Made by a program: the position numbers and the translations under genes | Part shown: in pieces, positions 24,665 to 32,113 of the stretch | How the letters are laid out: the number at the start of each line of letters is the position of its first letter | Position numbering within the stretch: the stretch's first letter is position 1 | Assembly: GCA_027064585.1 (NCBI GenBank) | Contig: JAMOPI010000026.1 | Location: 1 to 35,844 of the forward strand | DNA length: 35,844 bases | Origin: Candidatus Desulfofervidaceae bacterium | Lineage (GTDB): Bacteria; Desulfobacterota; Desulfofervidia; Desulfofervidales; Desulfofervidaceae | Direction of reading: 5' to 3' | The notes under the pieces: model-generated | Seen by the model: the letters and a program-made list of their open reading frames with translations, nothing else | What the model was told of the DNA's origin: nothing | Database searches by the model: none

Positions 24665-25627
24665 TTATTCTTCTAACACCAGTGCATCTTTATAATCAGG
24701 CATTTCTTGTTGAATAAACTCTCGCAGTTTTTTTAAAAGCCTAGCCTCTATTTGACGAATGCGTTCTCTAGAGACCCCATGTTTTTTACCAATTTCTTTT
24801 AAGGTTAAAGGTTTTTCTGCCAATAATCTTAGTTCTAGGATATCTAGTTCTTTAGGAGAGAGCTTGTTCTTTATTTTTTCTAATTTTTCTCTTAAAATTT
24901 TTTTTATTTCAGCATTGGCCCAGATTTCTTCTGGAGATTTTCCTTGGGCTGGTAGAATCTCTTGCAGGCTGTCTTCTCCATCTTCACTGATAGGAGCGTC
25001 TAGAGAAATTTCTCCGGCACTGAGCCGTTGTTCCATCTCAATAACGTCTTTTTCCCTTACATTTAACCGCTTAGCGATTAACTGAGGAATGGGTTCAAAA
25101 CCAAGTTGGGCCAATCTTTCTTTTTCCTTGCGAAGGTTGTAAAATAGCTTACGTTGGGCTTGGGTGGTGCCAATCTTAACTAAACGCCAGTTGTCTAGAA
25201 TGAACTTTAAGATATAGGCCTTGATCCAGAAGGCAGCATAATAGGAGAAGCGAATACCTTTGTCTGGGTCATATTTCTTAAGGGCCATCATTAACCCGAT
25301 GTTGCCCTCTTGAATAAGGTCCATGATGTTACTTACCCAAAAGTTTTGAAACTCAAGGGCAATTTTGACGACCAAGCGCAAGTTAGAGGTAATAAGTCTA
25401 AAGGCTGCCTCCCGATCTTGTTTTTCTTTATAAAGCTTCGCCAACTTCAATTCTTCCTCCGGGGTAAGGAGAGGGTAATGACTAATTTCCCACAAATAGC
25501 GTTGTAAGACGTCCGTACCTGAAGGTGGAACTAAGGAATCTTTAGTTTCTTTCTTTCTTTCTGCAACAGGCAGGGCAGGAAAATTTTCCTTGGCGAGGGT
25601 TAAAATTCCCTCTATCTTTCTTTCCAT
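24665..25627 (-). CDS. rpoH: RNA polymerase sigma factor, sigma-32 (RpoH) type
   Basis: A 320-aa group 3-like sigma factor without region 1.1. Region 1.2 (VLQRYLWEISHYPLLTPEEE), region 2 ([43 protein letters not shown]) and region 4 ([20 protein letters not shown]) are all present. The stretch QRKLFYNLRK matches the RpoH box, which in sigma-32 marks chaperone/FtsH-controlled turnover. It should direct heat-shock transcription. The start is ATG 25627: AAGGAAAAGG precedes it and the predicted transcript begins near 25645, excluding earlier codons. It replaces the usual Thr of region 2 with Ser in FSYYA. Confidence 0.88.
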   Translation of the reverse strand: MERKIEGILTLAKENFPALPVAERKKETKDSLVPPSGTDVLQRYLWEISHYPLLTPEEELKLAKLYKEKQDREAAFRLITSNLRLVVKIALEFQNFWVSNIMDLIQEGNIGLMMALKKYDPDKGIRFSYYAAFWIKAYILKFILDNWRLVKIGTTQAQRKLFYNLRKEKERLAQLGFEPIPQLIAKRLNVREKDVIEMEQRLSAGEISLDAPISEDGEDSLQEILPAQGKSPEEIWANAEIKKILREKLEKIKNKLSPKELDILELRLLAEKPLTLKEIGKKHGVSRERIRQIEARLLKKLREFIQQEMPDYKDALVLEE

Positions 25628-25651
25628 ATTAACCTTTTCCTTCATACAAGC

Positions 25652-25702
25652 ATGATAGCACAAGCTATAGACCTTGCCAAGCGATGAAGAAAGGGGTATT
25701 TA
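25652..25702. promoter_or_regulatory. Divergent promoters with superimposed -35 boxes (rpoH / orphan gene)
   Basis: Minus strand: TTGGCA (25680-25675), 17 nt, TATCAT (25657-25652), for rpoH. Plus strand: TTGCCA (25674-25679), 17 nt, TATTTA (25697-25702), for the 69-aa gene. The two -35 hexamers are one shared TTGCCAA, so RNA polymerase cannot occupy both at once. Confidence 0.6.
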
Positions 25703-25738
25703 ACCTTTTGGCAGGAGAATTTAATTCCAGCGAAATAA

Positions 25739-25948
25739 ATGCGTAGTTCTGACAAAAAGAAAAAATTGGCTTATTATGATCCTGAATCCAAATACGCTGA
25801 GTTTGTTGATAATGGCATTCGCTTCTACGTTTCTCCCTTTGATACCCGCTTTGCTTATAGCTTAGATGAACCAGAATTAATGATTGAAATTGAGCAAATA
25901 GACTTTGAACAAAGAGTCGTCTATATAAAAAGAAGGATTCGGCTTTAA
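25739..25948 (+). CDS. Small orphan protein of unknown function
   Basis: A 69-aa protein, not recognised. It begins with a basic stretch (MRSSDKKKKLAYYDPESKYA), has an aromatic-rich middle (NGIRFYVSPFDTRFAYSLDE), then an acidic strand pattern IEIEQIDFEQ and a basic end KRRIRL. This looks like a small mixed alpha/beta or beta-rich fold with no membrane segment. Coding is supported by the promoter facing it and by good codon texture. The ribosome site is poor (AGGAG ends 21 nt upstream). A stop codon immediately precedes the ATG, so no longer form exists. Confidence 0.55.
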   Translation: MRSSDKKKKLAYYDPESKYAEFVDNGIRFYVSPFDTRFAYSLDEPELMIEIEQIDFEQRVVYIKRRIRL

Positions 25949-25977
25949 AAAGTTCAAGATATTAAGTGTGTAGATGC

Positions 25978-26068
25978 GTATATGGGTATATGCGTAAAGG
26001 GGTGTATTAGTAGATGGACACATTCACTCATTTTACGCATTAACTCATTAACGCATTTACCCATATAC
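25978..26068. repeat. Inverted repeat between convergent genes
   Basis: GTATATGGGTATATGCGTAA (25978-25997) pairs with TAACGCATTTACCCATATAC (26049-26068) with few mismatches across a 50-nt loop. The loop itself contains TTACGCATTAACTCATTAA, so ACGCAT is repeated. The gap 25949-26148 separates the orphan gene from the end of rpoD. With no U-tract a classic terminator is unlikely; a bidirectional stop or a small repeat element is possible. Confidence 0.5.
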
Positions 26069-26148
26069 TTAACCACATGAAGCGACGCCTTGGATATAAT
26101 TATCATCTAGGAAAAGAATCTAATTTTCAAGTACCCTCAGAGATAAGA

Positions 26149-27897
26149 TTAATCTAAAAAGCTTTTTAAGTATTTGCTGCGGCTTGGGTGACGCATTTTA
26201 CGTAAGGCCTTTGCTTCTATCTGTCTAATCCTTTCCCTTGTTACCGAAAAGATGCGTCCTACTTCCTCTAGGGTGTGATCAGCCCGTTCACCAATACCAA
26301 AACGCATCCGTAAGACCTTTTCTTCGCGCGGGGTAAGGGTAGCAAGGACTTTACGTGTTTGTTGGGCCAGATCCATGCGAATGGCTGCTTCTTCAGGCGG
26401 TAATATTTTCTTGTCTTCAATAAAATCACTCAGTACGCTGTCTTCATCGTCTCCGATGGGTGTTTCTAAAGAAATGGGCTCTTTCGTTACCCGTAGAATT
26501 TTATTGACTTTTTCTACCGGAAAATCCATCCTTTCAGCAATTTCTTCAGGTGTAGGTTCCCTTCCCTTTTCTTGAATCAGTATACGTGTTACGCGAATAA
26601 GCTTGTTCATCGTTTCTATCATGTGGACAGGAATGCGGATGGTTCTAGCCTGATCAGCAATGGCGCGGGTAATGGCCTGTCTGATCCACCAGGTAGCATA
26701 TGTGCTAAACTTATAGCCACGGCGGTAATCAAACTTTTCTACAGCCCGCATAAGGCCAATGTTTCCTTCTTGAATAAGGTCTAGAAAGTGGAGACCACGA
26801 TTGGTGTACCTTTTAGCAATACTTACCACCAGACGCAAGTTGGCCTCTACAAGCTTTTTCTTTGCTTCTTGGGCCTTTTTTTCACCATTTTTGATTCGGC
26901 GCAATATGTCCCTTAATTTTTTAATAGACATCTGCGACTGGCCTTCAATTCGGAAAAGCCGTCTCTGCCCTTTTTTTACCTTTTTTTCTATCTCTTCCAA
27001 TTCCTTAAGAGATACTCCCAATTGTTTGGCCATATCTTCCTTATTTTCTGGATGTTTTTTAAGAAATCTAACAGTCCTTTTCAACTCCTCTAAAGACAAA
27101 CCAGTTTTTAATACGCAGGCGGCTATTTCCTCCTCGTAGAGTTCTATCTCTTGCATAAGCTGCTTTAATTTGTCCACAATATGCGCAATTTGTTTTTTAC
27201 TAAATCTTATCTCTTTTAGGCAGTCACACATTCTCTGCTTGTTTTCTAACAATTTACGTTCAAATTTTTCCTTGTTTTCTTTATCTAAGTTTTTGTGCCG
27301 CAAGAGGCCTCTTAAGCTTGCATTTTCGCGTTCAAGGGATTCGATTTCTTCTAAAAGGGCAATGACTTTTTTCCTCTTATTTTCAATCTCTTCGTTCCGA
27401 TCCTCATCTTCATCTATGTCCCTAGCCACGTTTCTTATATCTAATTTCTGAGACTTTAATGCTTCTTTTATTTTCAAGATTTCTTTGATGGCCAGGCTAG
27501 AATCAAGCAATGCCTCTAAGACTTCTTCTTCCCCCTCTTCTATGACCTTGGCAATGGCTACCTCTTCTTCTTTGCTTAAAAGAGGTACCGCTCCCATTTC
27601 TTTAAGATACAACTTTACAGGGTCAACTGTGCGACTATCTTGCTCAAGCTCAACAAATTGTTCTAAAATGTTAGTAGCTTTGGAGTTTTCTTTTATTTCT
27701 TGTTTCTCTACTGGGGCTTTTTTTACGATTTCAATTTCCATTTCATCAAAGAGACTGATGACATCGTCTAACCTTTCGCTTACCAGTTCTTCTGGGAGGA
27801 TTTCGTTTAAATCATCGTAAGTAAGGTAGCCCTTTTCTTTTCCCAAAGAGATTAATTTTTTAAACTCTTCTAGTTGAGTTTTTTCTTCCTCTCCCAT
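26149..27897 (-). CDS. rpoD: RNA polymerase primary sigma factor (sigma-70)
   Basis: A 582-aa housekeeping sigma factor. Region 1.1 ([20 protein letters not shown]) is at residues ~9-60 and region 1.2 ([16 protein letters not shown]) follows. A long acidic and helical non-conserved region leads into region 2 ([37 protein letters not shown]). Region 3 and region 4.2 ([20 protein letters not shown]) end near the C-terminus KYLKSFLD. It recognises the TTGACA/TATAAT-type promoters seen throughout the window. ATG 27897 lies 10 nt after GGAGG; a GTG further upstream overlaps dnaG. It closes the mutS2-dnaG-rpoD operon. Confidence 0.95.
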   Translation of the reverse strand: MGEEEKTQLEEFKKLISLGKEKGYLTYDDLNEILPEELVSERLDDVISLFDEMEIEIVKKAPVEKQEIKENSKATNILEQFVELEQDSRTVDPVKLYLKEMGAVPLLSKEEEVAIAKVIEEGEEEVLEALLDSSLAIKEILKIKEALKSQKLDIRNVARDIDEDEDRNEEIENKRKKVIALLEEIESLERENASLRGLLRHKNLDKENKEKFERKLLENKQRMCDCLKEIRFSKKQIAHIVDKLKQLMQEIELYEEEIAACVLKTGLSLEELKRTVRFLKKHPENKEDMAKQLGVSLKELEEIEKKVKKGQRRLFRIEGQSQMSIKKLRDILRRIKNGEKKAQEAKKKLVEANLRLVVSIAKRYTNRGLHFLDLIQEGNIGLMRAVEKFDYRRGYKFSTYATWWIRQAITRAIADQARTIRIPVHMIETMNKLIRVTRILIQEKGREPTPEEIAERMDFPVEKVNKILRVTKEPISLETPIGDDEDSVLSDFIEDKKILPPEEAAIRMDLAQQTRKVLATLTPREEKVLRMRFGIGERADHTLEEVGRIFSVTRERIRQIEAKALRKMRHPSRSKYLKSFLD

Positions 27898-27913
27898 AGA
27901 AAGGATACCTCCG

Positions 27914-29650
27914 TTAACATCTTTTAAAAGCACAGGCCAATTCGTTTTTTTGCCTGAGCAAGGTAGTCAACTTTTCCCAATTTCCTGCCTTTTCGGCCTC
28001 CTTTATCTGTTCAGATAGCCTTTTTAAACGTCTCTTTTGCAATAGAAATAAGAAACCTTGTGCTACCTCTTCTGGGTCTTCTGGCATTTCTTCCATAAGC
28101 CACGCCGAGACAAGTCCCCTAGAGACCTCGTCTAGTTCAGCTATTAACATATCGGTTTCTAAGCGCTGGTGTTTGGTATAAAGAGCAAACATCTTCTGCA
28201 AGAGTGCACGTAAGATTGGGTGTTTTATTTCCAGCAAAAGTTCCTCTAGGGAAAAATGACCGAGATATTCTGGGCAATGGAGAAGAAATTTGACCAGCCT
28301 TCTTTCAAATACCGGAAGTTCTTCTTCCAGCACAGCCATTTCGGTAAAGATGTTGTCTGGGTCTTGTTTCTGAGAAAGACGATCCAAAGTAGGTCTTTCC
28401 ATCCCAAACATGGCGCAAATCTTATCTTTATAATACTCCTGTTTTAAGGGATTCTTTAAAAGAGAGATGATCTCCATAGCCTCTTTTAAAAAGGTAAACC
28501 GGGCCTCTAAGTCGCTTCTTGTCCTTTCCTCTCCTTGTTTTAAATACCAATCCAAGAGGGGCTGGGCTTGGTGAAGATATCTTAAAAAGGCTTCTTTCCC
28601 TTCCCTTTGGACAAAACTATCTGGATCGTCTCCTTCAGGCAAAAGGAGGACGTCTACACTTAGATCCAAGGGTAAAAGTACTGCTAACGTCCTTATGGCC
28701 GCCTTTTGTCCTGCGGCATCGGCGTCATACATAACAATTACACGGGGGGCCAAGTTTTTTAAAATCCTAGCCTGGGCTTGAGTGAGGGCAGTCCCCAAAC
28801 TAGCCACGACATTCTTTATCCCCGCGGCGTGGAGGCTTAGAAGGTCAAAGTAACCTTCTACCAGCATCACCGTCTGCTCCCGCTGACACCATTCCCTTGC
28901 TACATGCGCTCCGTAGAGGCTATAACCCTTTTTATAAATAGGTGTCTCTGGAGAGTTAATGTATTTGGGTAAACTATCATCTAATACCCTTCCCCCAAAG
29001 GCAATGACCCGCCCCTTTTGGTCAAAAATAGGAAAGATGACCCGCTGGCGGAAGCGATCGTAAAATCCTCCTCTTTCTTTTTCTACCAGAAGGCCTACTT
29101 CTGCGCCTAAAGACAGATCCATTCCCTTTTGCTGTAGATACCGTACCAGGGCATCCCACTTTGAAGGGGCAAAGCCCAGGGTGTAGGAGATGATGGTGTC
29201 TTTGCCAATACCTCTCTTGGCCAGATAGTCTCTAGCCACCTTTGCCTCTGGGGCGTGAAGGAGATAATGATGGAAAAATTCTGCGGCCAGTTGGTTGACG
29301 GTATAGAGTTTTTGGCGTCTTTCGTAGGCAGCCGTTTCCTCAGGAGAGAATTTAAACCGGGAGAGGTTAATGCCATACCGTTCGGCTACCTCTTCCACGG
29401 CCTCATAAAAACTACACTGTTTGTATTTCATCAAAAAGGTAAAGACATTTCCCCCAGTGCCACAGCCAAAGCAGTGAAATATTTGTTTTTCTTCACTGAC
29501 GGTAAAAGAAGGAGTGTCTTCTTGGTGAAAGGGGCAGAGAGCGACGTAGTTTTTCCCCACCTTTTTTAAAGGTAGATATTCACTGATTATATCCACAATA
29601 TTAGCAACTTGTTTAATTTCTTCTATAACTTCAGGTGGAATGTGCGGCAT
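27914..29650 (-). CDS. dnaG: DNA primase
   Basis: A 578-aa bacterial primase. The CHC2 zinc finger has C39, H42 ([10 protein letters not shown]), C60 and C63 ([10 protein letters not shown]). The RNA polymerase core includes YGINLSRF...[11 protein letters not shown] and IPIFDQ-like [19 protein letters not shown]. The TOPRIM motifs are VEGYFD (near 262) and YDADAAG (near 308). The C-terminal DnaB-interaction region (~430-578) is helical. It synthesises replication primers. Its ATG is 1 nt after the mutS2 stop and rpoD follows at 16 nt, giving the dnaG-rpoD core of the macromolecular synthesis operon with mutS2 where rpsU often stands. Confidence 0.96.
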   Translation of the reverse strand: MPHIPPEVIEEIKQVANIVDIISEYLPLKKVGKNYVALCPFHQEDTPSFTVSEEKQIFHCFGCGTGGNVFTFLMKYKQCSFYEAVEEVAERYGINLSRFKFSPEETAAYERRQKLYTVNQLAAEFFHHYLLHAPEAKVARDYLAKRGIGKDTIISYTLGFAPSKWDALVRYLQQKGMDLSLGAEVGLLVEKERGGFYDRFRQRVIFPIFDQKGRVIAFGGRVLDDSLPKYINSPETPIYKKGYSLYGAHVAREWCQREQTVMLVEGYFDLLSLHAAGIKNVVASLGTALTQAQARILKNLAPRVIVMYDADAAGQKAAIRTLAVLLPLDLSVDVLLLPEGDDPDSFVQREGKEAFLRYLHQAQPLLDWYLKQGEERTRSDLEARFTFLKEAMEIISLLKNPLKQEYYKDKICAMFGMERPTLDRLSQKQDPDNIFTEMAVLEEELPVFERRLVKFLLHCPEYLGHFSLEELLLEIKHPILRALLQKMFALYTKHQRLETDMLIAELDEVSRGLVSAWLMEEMPEDPEEVAQGFLFLLQKRRLKRLSEQIKEAEKAGNWEKLTTLLRQKNELACAFKRC

Positions 29651-29651
29651 A

Positions 29652-31985
29652 TTATTCTTTAATCCTTATCACCGTTACCCCTTGTCCTCCTTCGTGAGGG
29701 AGCGCCTCTTTAAACTCGGCCACTTGCGGATGAGATTTAAGATACTCCTGAATGGCTGCCCGTAACCTACCTGTGCCCAGACCATGGATAACCCTCATTT
29801 GCTTTAAACCACATAATACAGCTGTGTCAATAGCCTTTTCTACTTCCATAAGCGCTTCATCTACTTGCTTGCCTAAAAGATTGATCTCTGAAGTAGGGGT
29901 GGAAACTGTATTGAGCCTTACTCCTTGGGGCAGGCTTGGGGCCTTTCCTATGACTTCCTCAATGCCGCTACGAGGTACCTGCCAGCGCAAGTTGCCAATG
30001 AGAACTTCTACACTCTCTGGGGAAACGGCCTTTACCTGGGCCGTCTTATGGCCAAACTTAGAAGAAAGCCTTACCCACATACCTGGTTTTAAGACCAGTT
30101 CTTCCTTGGTCAAGCCGACCGCAAGTTGCCTCTTTACTTCCTTTAATAGCCGTTTTTTTTCCTTCAGGTGGTAGATGGTCTGTTCCCTTCTTTGCCCTCC
30201 CTGCCTCTGCCGATGCCTAATGGCCTTTTCTATGTCCTGCATTAAAGCCTCAAGGCGCTGCCTTTCTTTCAGATAAATTTCTTCTCGTTTGTCTTCTATT
30301 TCCTTTAAAAGGGCCTTTTGTTTGCGATTTAATTGGAGGAGTTGTTGTAACAATTTTAAGATAAAATTCCTCCTTTTTTGTAGATTTTCCTTGATCTTTA
30401 GCACTTCATGCATAATCTCGGCCCCAGTTCCACCCAATTTTTTTAAATATCCCTGGGCCCTTTCTAAAATTTGCCTTTTGATCCCCAGCTTACCTGCAAT
30501 TTCTAAGGCAAAACTGGTGCCGAGGGTATCGTAGATGAGCCTGTAAGTTGGTTTTAAGCTTTTCATATCAATGCCTACAGCGGCATTTAAGGCTACCTTT
30601 TCCTTAAGCCCATAACTTTTTAGACCGTCATAATGGGTAGTGACGACGACCTGGCTGCCCTTCTCCTTAAAGGCATCCAAGAAGGCCATGGCTAAGGCCG
30701 CACCTTGGGCAGGATCTGTTCCCTTGCCAATTTCATCAATCAGGATAAGGGTATTAGGGGCAGCCCTCTCGTTTATTTCCTTTAGGCGTCTTAAGTGACC
30801 AGAAAAGGTGCTCATTTCATCAGTTAGGTCTTGCTCGTCTCCGATATCGGTGAATACTGCCTTATAAAAAGGTATGATGGCTTCTTCTGCTGGGACAGGA
30901 ATGCCACTTTGGGCCATGAGCACAAACAGGCCAAGGGTCTTTAAGGCTACAGTCTTTCCGCCGGCATTAGGGCCTGAGATAATCAAGATGCGGGTAGGAG
31001 GGGTTAAATAAAGGTCAATGGGAACAACCTTTTTCTCAGGGTTTTCTTTTTTTTCCTTCCAATATAAAAGGGGATGTCTGGCAGCCTTAAAGTAAACCTG
31101 CTTTTCAAACTTGGGAAAAGCACAATCAAACTCCGTGGTATATTGGGACAGGGCGATAAGGACATCCATTTGGGTTAATATCTTATGGTTTAAGAGAAGA
31201 GATTCAGCCTTAAGAGCGATTTCTGAAGTTAAGGTTTTTAAAATCCGTCTTTCTTCTTCTTCGGCCTCGGCAATGGCCATTTGAAGTTCGTTATTTAAGG
31301 GTAGGATCTCTAGGGGTTCTACGAAACAAGTAGCCTTGCTGCGGGAAAAGTCATGGACAATGCCTTTAAAAAAGGACTGATACTCACTTTTGATGGCCAC
31401 GACATAACGATGGTTACGCACTGAAATCAGCTTCTCTTGCCAAAAGGAACGATAACTTGGATTGTCCAGAATTTGGTTGAGAGTAGATTTTATCTTGCTT
31501 TTTAAAAACTGAACCTTTTGTCTCAATACCTTAAGGGTGGGGCTAGCGGTATCTAAAATCTCTGCTTGAGCATTGACACTTCTTGTAATTTGCCCTTTTA
31601 AAGCCAAAAGGGGATCGATCCTTTCTATAAACTGAGCGGTATGAGGGGCCTCTTTTTGGTGTTCCTGCCAATAGCGTCTTACCTTTTGCGCTACTTCTAA
31701 AAATTGGCCTATAAGAAATATCTCAAGGGGTTCTAAAATCTGGCCGTCAATCTGGGCCTTCTTTAAAAAGGGGAGGATATCTGGAATATGAGGTAAGGGC
31801 AAAGAGTGGTCCCACAAGCAGGCCTTAATTTCCCTGATGTAATTAAAACGTTCTTTTACAGCCGAAAGGGAAGATAAGGGGCTTAATGCCTGAATGGCCG
31901 TTTTGCCTGAGGCAGAGCTAGCGTAAGAGGAAATTAAATTTAAAAGATAACCAAACTCCAAATCATATAATGTCTTGGTATCCAT
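29652..31985 (-). CDS. mutS2: Endonuclease MutS2
   Basis: A 777-aa MutS-related protein lacking the mismatch-recognition N-terminal domain. The ATPase carries Walker A GPNAGGKT (near residue 335), DIGDEQDLTDEMSTFSGHL and Walker B TLILIDEIGKGTDP. A long coiled-coil segment (KIKENLQKRRNFILKLLQQL onward) is followed by a C-terminal Smr nuclease domain with HGLGTGRLR (near 731). MutS2 acts in recombination control and in rescue of collided ribosomes in some bacteria. The ATG at 31985 is used; six codons further upstream is a TTG. No Shine-Dalgarno is obvious. First gene of the operon. Confidence 0.94.
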   Translation of the reverse strand: MDTKTLYDLEFGYLLNLISSYASSASGKTAIQALSPLSSLSAVKERFNYIREIKACLWDHSLPLPHIPDILPFLKKAQIDGQILEPLEIFLIGQFLEVAQKVRRYWQEHQKEAPHTAQFIERIDPLLALKGQITRSVNAQAEILDTASPTLKVLRQKVQFLKSKIKSTLNQILDNPSYRSFWQEKLISVRNHRYVVAIKSEYQSFFKGIVHDFSRSKATCFVEPLEILPLNNELQMAIAEAEEEERRILKTLTSEIALKAESLLLNHKILTQMDVLIALSQYTTEFDCAFPKFEKQVYFKAARHPLLYWKEKKENPEKKVVPIDLYLTPPTRILIISGPNAGGKTVALKTLGLFVLMAQSGIPVPAEEAIIPFYKAVFTDIGDEQDLTDEMSTFSGHLRRLKEINERAAPNTLILIDEIGKGTDPAQGAALAMAFLDAFKEKGSQVVVTTHYDGLKSYGLKEKVALNAAVGIDMKSLKPTYRLIYDTLGTSFALEIAGKLGIKRQILERAQGYLKKLGGTGAEIMHEVLKIKENLQKRRNFILKLLQQLLQLNRKQKALLKEIEDKREEIYLKERQRLEALMQDIEKAIRHRQRQGGQRREQTIYHLKEKKRLLKEVKRQLAVGLTKEELVLKPGMWVRLSSKFGHKTAQVKAVSPESVEVLIGNLRWQVPRSGIEEVIGKAPSLPQGVRLNTVSTPTSEINLLGKQVDEALMEVEKAIDTAVLCGLKQMRVIHGLGTGRLRAAIQEYLKSHPQVAEFKEALPHEGGQGVTVIRIKE

Positions 31986-32014
31986 AGAAAAGGCAGCGAC
32001 CAAAAGTTAATAAG

Positions 32015-32043
32015 AAAATAACACCTTTTCACAAAGGTGTCTA
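32015..32043 (-). promoter_or_regulatory. mutS2-dnaG-rpoD promoter with palindromic spacer
   Basis: On the minus strand TAGACA (32043-32038) is followed after 17 nt by TATTTT (32020-32015). The spacer is almost wholly the hairpin ACACCTTTTCACAAAGGTGT (32021-32040), a possible operator; the same kind of arm (CACCTTTT) occurs in the intergenic repeat at 2976-3000. Confidence 0.5.
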
Positions 32044-32049
32044 GGGCAA

Positions 32050-32105
32050 ATGAGGATTTTGGGTGTTATCGCAAACTTCACATATCCTCAAGAATGTTAT
32101 ATATT
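32050..32105 (+). promoter_or_regulatory. Trehalose operon promoter with upstream shared element
   Basis: GGATTTTGGG (32054-32063) precedes by 13 nt TTCACA (32077-32082), a 17-nt spacer and TATATT (32100-32105). The predicted start (~32112) nearly coincides with the ATG at 32114, and no ribosome site is present. Confidence 0.55.
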
Positions 32106-32113
32106 AAATTTTC

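Noticed and set aside
25978-26068. CRISPR-like repeats
   Set aside because: Only short ACGCAT/CATTAA repeats with irregular spacing and no spacers of constant length; no cas genes in the window.
26801-27139. Several 90-112-codon plus-strand frames within rpoD (26.4-27.8 kb)
   Set aside because: Ser-rich antisense readings of a Lys/Glu-rich gene; no ribosome sites.
27898-27933. GTG start of rpoD at 27933
   Set aside because: It overlaps dnaG and lies upstream of the GGAGG site that serves ATG 27897.
29752-30174. A 140-codon plus-strand frame inside mutS2
   Set aside because: Antisense to the Smr and coiled-coil coding region; no independent support.
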